Part shown: positions 13,502 through 16,417 of the stretch, piece after piece
Layout of the letters: each line of letters opens with the position of its first letter
How positions within the stretch are numbered: the first letter of the stretch is position 1
From: Rikenellaceae bacterium
GTDB taxonomy: Bacteria > Bacteroidota > Bacteroidia > Bacteroidales > UBA932
Length of the DNA stretch: 16,417 nucleotides
Direction: 5' to 3'
Assembly: GCA_003513895.1 (NCBI GenBank)
Contig: DOSU01000049.1
Location: 1-16,417, forward strand
Notes under the pieces: generated by a model
The model's input: only the letters and a program-made list of their open reading frames with translations
Told to the model about the DNA's origin: nothing
Database searches by the model: none
Position numbers and translations under genes: made by a program

Positions 13502-14896
13502 ATGCAGGTTAAACAGAGAACGCTAAAACAAAGTTATACTTTTACCGGTAAAGGTTTGCATACAGGTCGTCAGGTTACGATGATAGTTACCTCGGCACCT
13601 GAAAATCACGGAATAAAATTTCAGAGAACCGACCTTAAAGGACAACCAGTTATTGATGCTATCGTAGACTATGTAACAAATACCGATAGAGGAACTACAC
13701 TTGAACACGGAGAGGTAAAAATCTCAACTATTGAACATATACTTTCTGCTCTGGCAGGTCTCGGAGTAGATAACGCCCTCATATTACTGGATTCTACAGA
13801 AGCACCTATACTCGACGGGAGTGCAAAACCATTTACGGATGCATTTACAAAAGACGGACTGGCAGAACAGGAAGCCAACAGAAAATATTTTGAAGTAAAA
13901 GAAAAAATTTACTATAAAGACTCCAAAACAGGCGCCGAGTTGACCATAATGCCCGATGACGACTTCTCTATCGATTTGATGATAGATTTTAATTCACAGG
14001 TACTTGGGCATCAATATGCAAGATATTCCAGCACAACGGACTATGCAAAGGAAATTGCACCCTGCCGCACATTTGTATTTTTTCATGAATTAGAGCCACT
14101 GTTCAAGAATAATTTAATAAAAGGCGGAGACCTGAGCAATGCAATTGTTATTTTAGAAAACCCTGTTCCGCAGAAAGAACTTGACAGGCTAGCAAATATC
14201 TTTCATTCATCAAAACTGGAAAGAGGTCCTGCCGGTTATCTGAATCATCTTGAACTCCGTTTTTCAAATGAGTGTGCAAGACATAAGCTGCTTGATGTTA
14301 TCGGGGACTTTTCTCTCATTGGGTTTCCTCTCAAAGCAAAAATTATTGCTAACAAATGTGGGCATCAAATAAATACCCAGGTTGCAAAAATTATCAGAAA
14401 AGCAGCAAAAGAATATTTTAATAAACAAAATATACCTGTATTCGATCCAAACAAAGAAGCAGTTATTGATATAAACGGAATAAAGGCTTTGCTCCCTCAC
14501 CGCCCTCCTTTCCTGATGGTGGACAGAATTATTGAGATGTCTGCAGACACCATTGTTGGAATTAAAACATTAGGAATTAATGAGGGTTACTTTATAGGCC
14601 ACTTCCCAAATGAACCGGTAATGCCCGGGGTATTAATAATCGAAGCAATGGCTCAGGTTGGCGGTATTCTTGTTCTTGCCGGTCTTGAAGAGCCCGAAAA
14701 GTACTCAACATATTTTGCTAAAATTGATGGAGTTAAGTTTAAGAGAAAAGTTGTTCCCGGAGATATATTGATATTCAAGGTCTATTTTACAGCTCCTATA
14801 AGAAGATCCATAGTTTGCATGAGAGGAGAAGCGTATGTGGGCGACACGCTTGTTTGTGAGGGAGATATGGTAGCACAAGTAATAAAAAACAAATAG
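13502..14896 (+). CDS. lpxC-fabZ: Bifunctional UDP-3-O-acyl-GlcNAc deacetylase / 3-hydroxyacyl-ACP dehydratase
   Basis: This 464-residue fusion is characteristic of Bacteroidota and Chlorobi. The LpxC part (residues about 1-305) is a zinc deacetylase catalysing the committed step of lipid A synthesis. STIEHILSALAGLGVDNA (75-92) supplies E78 and zinc ligand H79; RHKLLDVIGD (260-269) supplies H261 and D265; GHQIN (287-291) has the conserved histidine H288. The FabZ part (about 320-464) dehydrates 3-hydroxyacyl-ACP; LLPHRPPFLMVD (330-341), GHFPNEPVMPGV (366-377, catalytic H367) and EAMAQ (381-385, E381) are all present. Both parts use the same 3-hydroxyacyl-ACP pool, directed to lipid A or to fatty acids, which gives a reason for the link. 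It starts 44 bases after lpxD behind a promoter-like box and ends 15 bases before lpxA. Intact. Confidence 0.97.
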   Translation: MQVKQRTLKQSYTFTGKGLHTGRQVTMIVTSAPENHGIKFQRTDLKGQPVIDAIVDYVTNTDRGTTLEHGEVKISTIEHILSALAGLGVDNALILLDSTEAPILDGSAKPFTDAFTKDGLAEQEANRKYFEVKEKIYYKDSKTGAELTIMPDDDFSIDLMIDFNSQVLGHQYARYSSTTDYAKEIAPCRTFVFFHELEPLFKNNLIKGGDLSNAIVILENPVPQKELDRLANIFHSSKLERGPAGYLNHLELRFSNECARHKLLDVIGDFSLIGFPLKAKIIANKCGHQINTQVAKIIRKAAKEYFNKQNIPVFDPNKEAVIDINGIKALLPHRPPFLMVDRIIEMSADTIVGIKTLGINEGYFIGHFPNEPVMPGVLIIEAMAQVGGILVLAGLEEPEKYSTYFAKIDGVKFKRKVVPGDILIFKVYFTAPIRRSIVCMRGEAYVGDTLVCEGDMVAQVIKNK

Positions 14897-14911
14897 CGAA
14901 AGCAATCTATT

Positions 14912-15703
14912 ATGAATTATTCACATATTCATCCAAATGCCAAAATTGGCAAAACCGCAAAAATTGAACCTTTTTGCTTTATCGCGGAAAATGTTGAGAT
15001 TGGAGAGGGCACCTGGATTGGCCCCCATGTTACAATTCTTGATTATGTCAAAATTGGCAAGAACTGCAAAATATTTCCGGGAGCCGTTATTGGCGCAATC
15101 CCGCAAGACCTTAAGTTTGACGGTGAAATATCACATGTGGAGATAGGAGACAATACAACTATCCGCGAATGTGCCACAATAAACAGAGGCACTGCTTTTA
15201 GCGGAAAAGCGCTTACAAAAATTGGAAATAATTGCATGTTAATGTCCTATGTTCATGTGGCTCACGACTGCAGGATTGGCGACAACGTAATTCTTGTGAG
15301 TTATGTTGGCCTGGCCGGAGAAACTAATGTAGACGATTACGCTATTATTGGCGGACACTCTGCTGCTCACCAATTTTCGAACATAGGCGCACACGCTATG
15401 GTATCCGGGGTGTCAAGCATCTTTAAAGATGTTCCTCCTTATGTACTTGCCGGCCACCGTCCTTTGTCTTACTACAACCTCAATATTGTAGGGCTTCGCA
15501 GGAGAGGGTTTACCAATGAACAAATCCAGCAAATCTCAGAAATGTACAGGTTAATTTACAAAAGTGGTTTAAACGTTTCGGATGCCTGTGACAAAATCGA
15601 AGCCGAATTTGAAGAGACAAAAGAAAAGAGAACAATTCTAGACTTTATCCGCTCATCAAAAAGAGGGATTATCAAAAGGACAGTAGATGACCTCGAAGAG
15701 TAA
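14912..15703 (+). CDS. lpxA: Acyl-ACP--UDP-N-acetylglucosamine O-acyltransferase
   Basis: LpxA performs the first step of lipid A synthesis, transferring a 3-hydroxyacyl chain to the 3-OH of UDP-GlcNAc. The 263-residue product has the family's standard length. The beta helix of hexapeptide repeats spans about 3-175 (for example IHPNAKIG and VEIGEGTWIG). SYVHVAHDCRIGDN (112-125) carries the catalytic histidine H118, equivalent to E. coli His125. IGGHSAAHQFSNIGAHAMV (146-164) and DVPPYVLAGHRP (173-184) line the substrate groove. LRRRGF (195-200) opens the C-terminal helical domain. The start MNYSHIHPNAKIG is the usual one, 15 bases after lpxC-fabZ. Its last 17 bases overlap the WbqC-family gene. 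Acyl length preference cannot be read reliably from sequence. Confidence 0.97.
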   Translation: MNYSHIHPNAKIGKTAKIEPFCFIAENVEIGEGTWIGPHVTILDYVKIGKNCKIFPGAVIGAIPQDLKFDGEISHVEIGDNTTIRECATINRGTAFSGKALTKIGNNCMLMSYVHVAHDCRIGDNVILVSYVGLAGETNVDDYAIIGGHSAAHQFSNIGAHAMVSGVSSIFKDVPPYVLAGHRPLSYYNLNIVGLRRRGFTNEQIQQISEMYRLIYKSGLNVSDACDKIEAEFEETKEKRTILDFIRSSKRGIIKRTVDDLEE

Positions 15704-16304
15704 CACTTGCGAAATTGTACTCTCTACAGCTTATCTCCCTCCAATTGAGTATTTCAGCGCAATTCTGAATTCTTCGATATGCAGGATTGAACAATTTGAA
15801 AACTATCAGAAACAAAGTTACAGAAGCCGTTGCCACATTTACAGTGCCAACGGCATTTTATCTCTTGTTATTCCTGTAATGAGAAATAACGGACATTCAG
15901 TTCCCGTAAGAGACATCCGGATAGATTACTCAAAGCAATGGCAGCAACAACACTGGATGGCAATTATGTCTGCCTACAATAAGTCTCCGTTTTTTGAATT
16001 TTATCAGGACGATTTTGCTCCTTTCTACAAAACACAAGAAAAATATCTGTTTGATTTCAATTTAAAGTTAACGGCTTTACTATTAAATCTTGTTGGAATT
16101 AAGCGTGAGCTTTTCCTTACGGATAGTTTCGAATCCCACGAATTTGATTTCAGAGAATCAATTCATCCTAAGAAACCCTCAGTCATACAAAATAAAAATG
16201 GGCAGTACCTTCAGGTATTTGCCCATAAATATGGTTTTCTGGCCAACCTGTCCATTGTCGATCTTCTTTTCAATGAAGGTCCCGATTCGGTTTCTTATCT
16301 CTGA
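15687..16304 (+). CDS. WbqC-family protein
   Basis: The 205-residue protein matches the WbqC-like family, named from a gene in an O-antigen cluster; its biochemical function is not established. Visible family features are LSTAYLPPIEYFSAIL near the N-terminus (12-27), an early segment EQFENYQKQSYRSRCHIYSANG (about 35-56), LVIPV (60-64) and HWMAIMSAYNKSPFFEFYQDD (about 89-109). There is no signal peptide or membrane segment, so it is probably cytoplasmic. The chosen ATG overlaps the lpxA end by 17 bases; no other early ATG gives a complete family N-terminus, so the overlap is probably real and implies coupling with lpxA. In several Bacteroidales this family lies beside the signal peptidase gene, from memory; here it ends the lipid A cluster. 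It is convergent with the next gene, 8 bases between stops. Confidence 0.85.
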   Translation: MTSKSNTCEIVLSTAYLPPIEYFSAILNSSICRIEQFENYQKQSYRSRCHIYSANGILSLVIPVMRNNGHSVPVRDIRIDYSKQWQQQHWMAIMSAYNKSPFFEFYQDDFAPFYKTQEKYLFDFNLKLTALLLNLVGIKRELFLTDSFESHEFDFRESIHPKKPSVIQNKNGQYLQVFAHKYGFLANLSIVDLLFNEGPDSVSYL

Positions 16305-16312
16305 TAAATCTG

Positions 16313-16417
16313 TTAGAACTTGTATCCAAAAGTCAGCATAAGCCTGTATGCGCTGGTTTCAAGTGATCCGGTAGGGGAATTCATTCCCGGTATGTTTGCA
16401 TAAAGTTTAAGATCTTC
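16313..16417 (-). CDS. C-terminal end of a probable outer-membrane beta-barrel protein (partial)
   Basis: Only the last 34 codons and a TAA stop are in the window. The peptide ends SAYRLMLTFGYKF: alternating hydrophobic residues and a terminal phenylalanine are the usual signature of the last strand of an outer-membrane barrel recognised by BamA. The preceding EDLKLYANIPGMNSPTG could be a turn or an earlier strand. The exact family cannot be told from so little. It is convergent with the WbqC-family gene and I see no hairpin in the 8-base gap. Confidence 0.6.
   Translation of the reverse strand, partial: EDLKLYANIPGMNSPTGSLETSAYRLMLTFGYKF

Noticed and set aside
13502..14896. lpxC-fabZ fusion as a novel architecture
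   Set aside because: This fusion is well known and standard in Bacteroidota.

Overview
The window is a piece of core chromosome from a member of the Bacteroidota, most likely Bacteroidales. Support comes from the fused lpxC-fabZ gene next to lpxD and lpxA, the long IF2 and short NusA, a WbqC-family protein, a DoxX-type membrane protein with a DCGCFGD motif, A-rich leaders without clear Shine-Dalgarno sites, and promoters of the Bacteroides type (TTTG, 19 bp, TAnnTTTG). The sequence is moderately AT-rich. I see no tRNA, rRNA, insertion sequence, phage gene or CRISPR array. No gene-free stretch exceeds 300 bases; the longest is the 120-base gap at 11180-11299.

Layout. Positions 1-3276 (minus strand) hold folP, purB and a secreted M64-family metallopeptidase that runs off the left edge; the gaps are 14 bases each, so this reads as one operon. 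A 52-base divergent spacer with a promoter-like box for each direction separates it from tmk on the plus strand. The tmk stop overlaps the start of a long frame that joins a DoxX-like membrane protein to MurB (3997-6276). This frame ends at a TAA, but the same frame continues with a typical MurB C-terminus to 6339. A strong hairpin (6313-6352) follows between the convergent murB and infB ends.

Positions 6374-11179 (minus strand) are the classical rimP-nusA-infB operon, with a near-ideal promoter at 11242-11272 and a 9-bp perfect hairpin in its leader. Divergent from it, 11300-16304 (plus strand) is a lipid A cluster: an HD-domain phosphohydrolase, lpxD, lpxC-fabZ, lpxA and a WbqC-family gene, tightly spaced, with a likely second promoter before lpxC. 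The window closes with the C-terminal 34 codons of a probable outer-membrane beta-barrel protein on the minus strand.

How the genes work together: folP, tmk and purB supply folate, dTDP and purine nucleotides; murB belongs to peptidoglycan precursor synthesis; rimP, nusA and infB serve ribosome maturation, transcription elongation and translation initiation; lpxD, lpxC-fabZ and lpxA make the lipid A precursor and set the acyl pool. Most of this is ordinary. The most unusual locus is the DoxX-MurB fusion with its in-frame stop, which would remove the catalytic glutamate of an essential enzyme. The rimP leader hairpin is the best candidate regulatory element.
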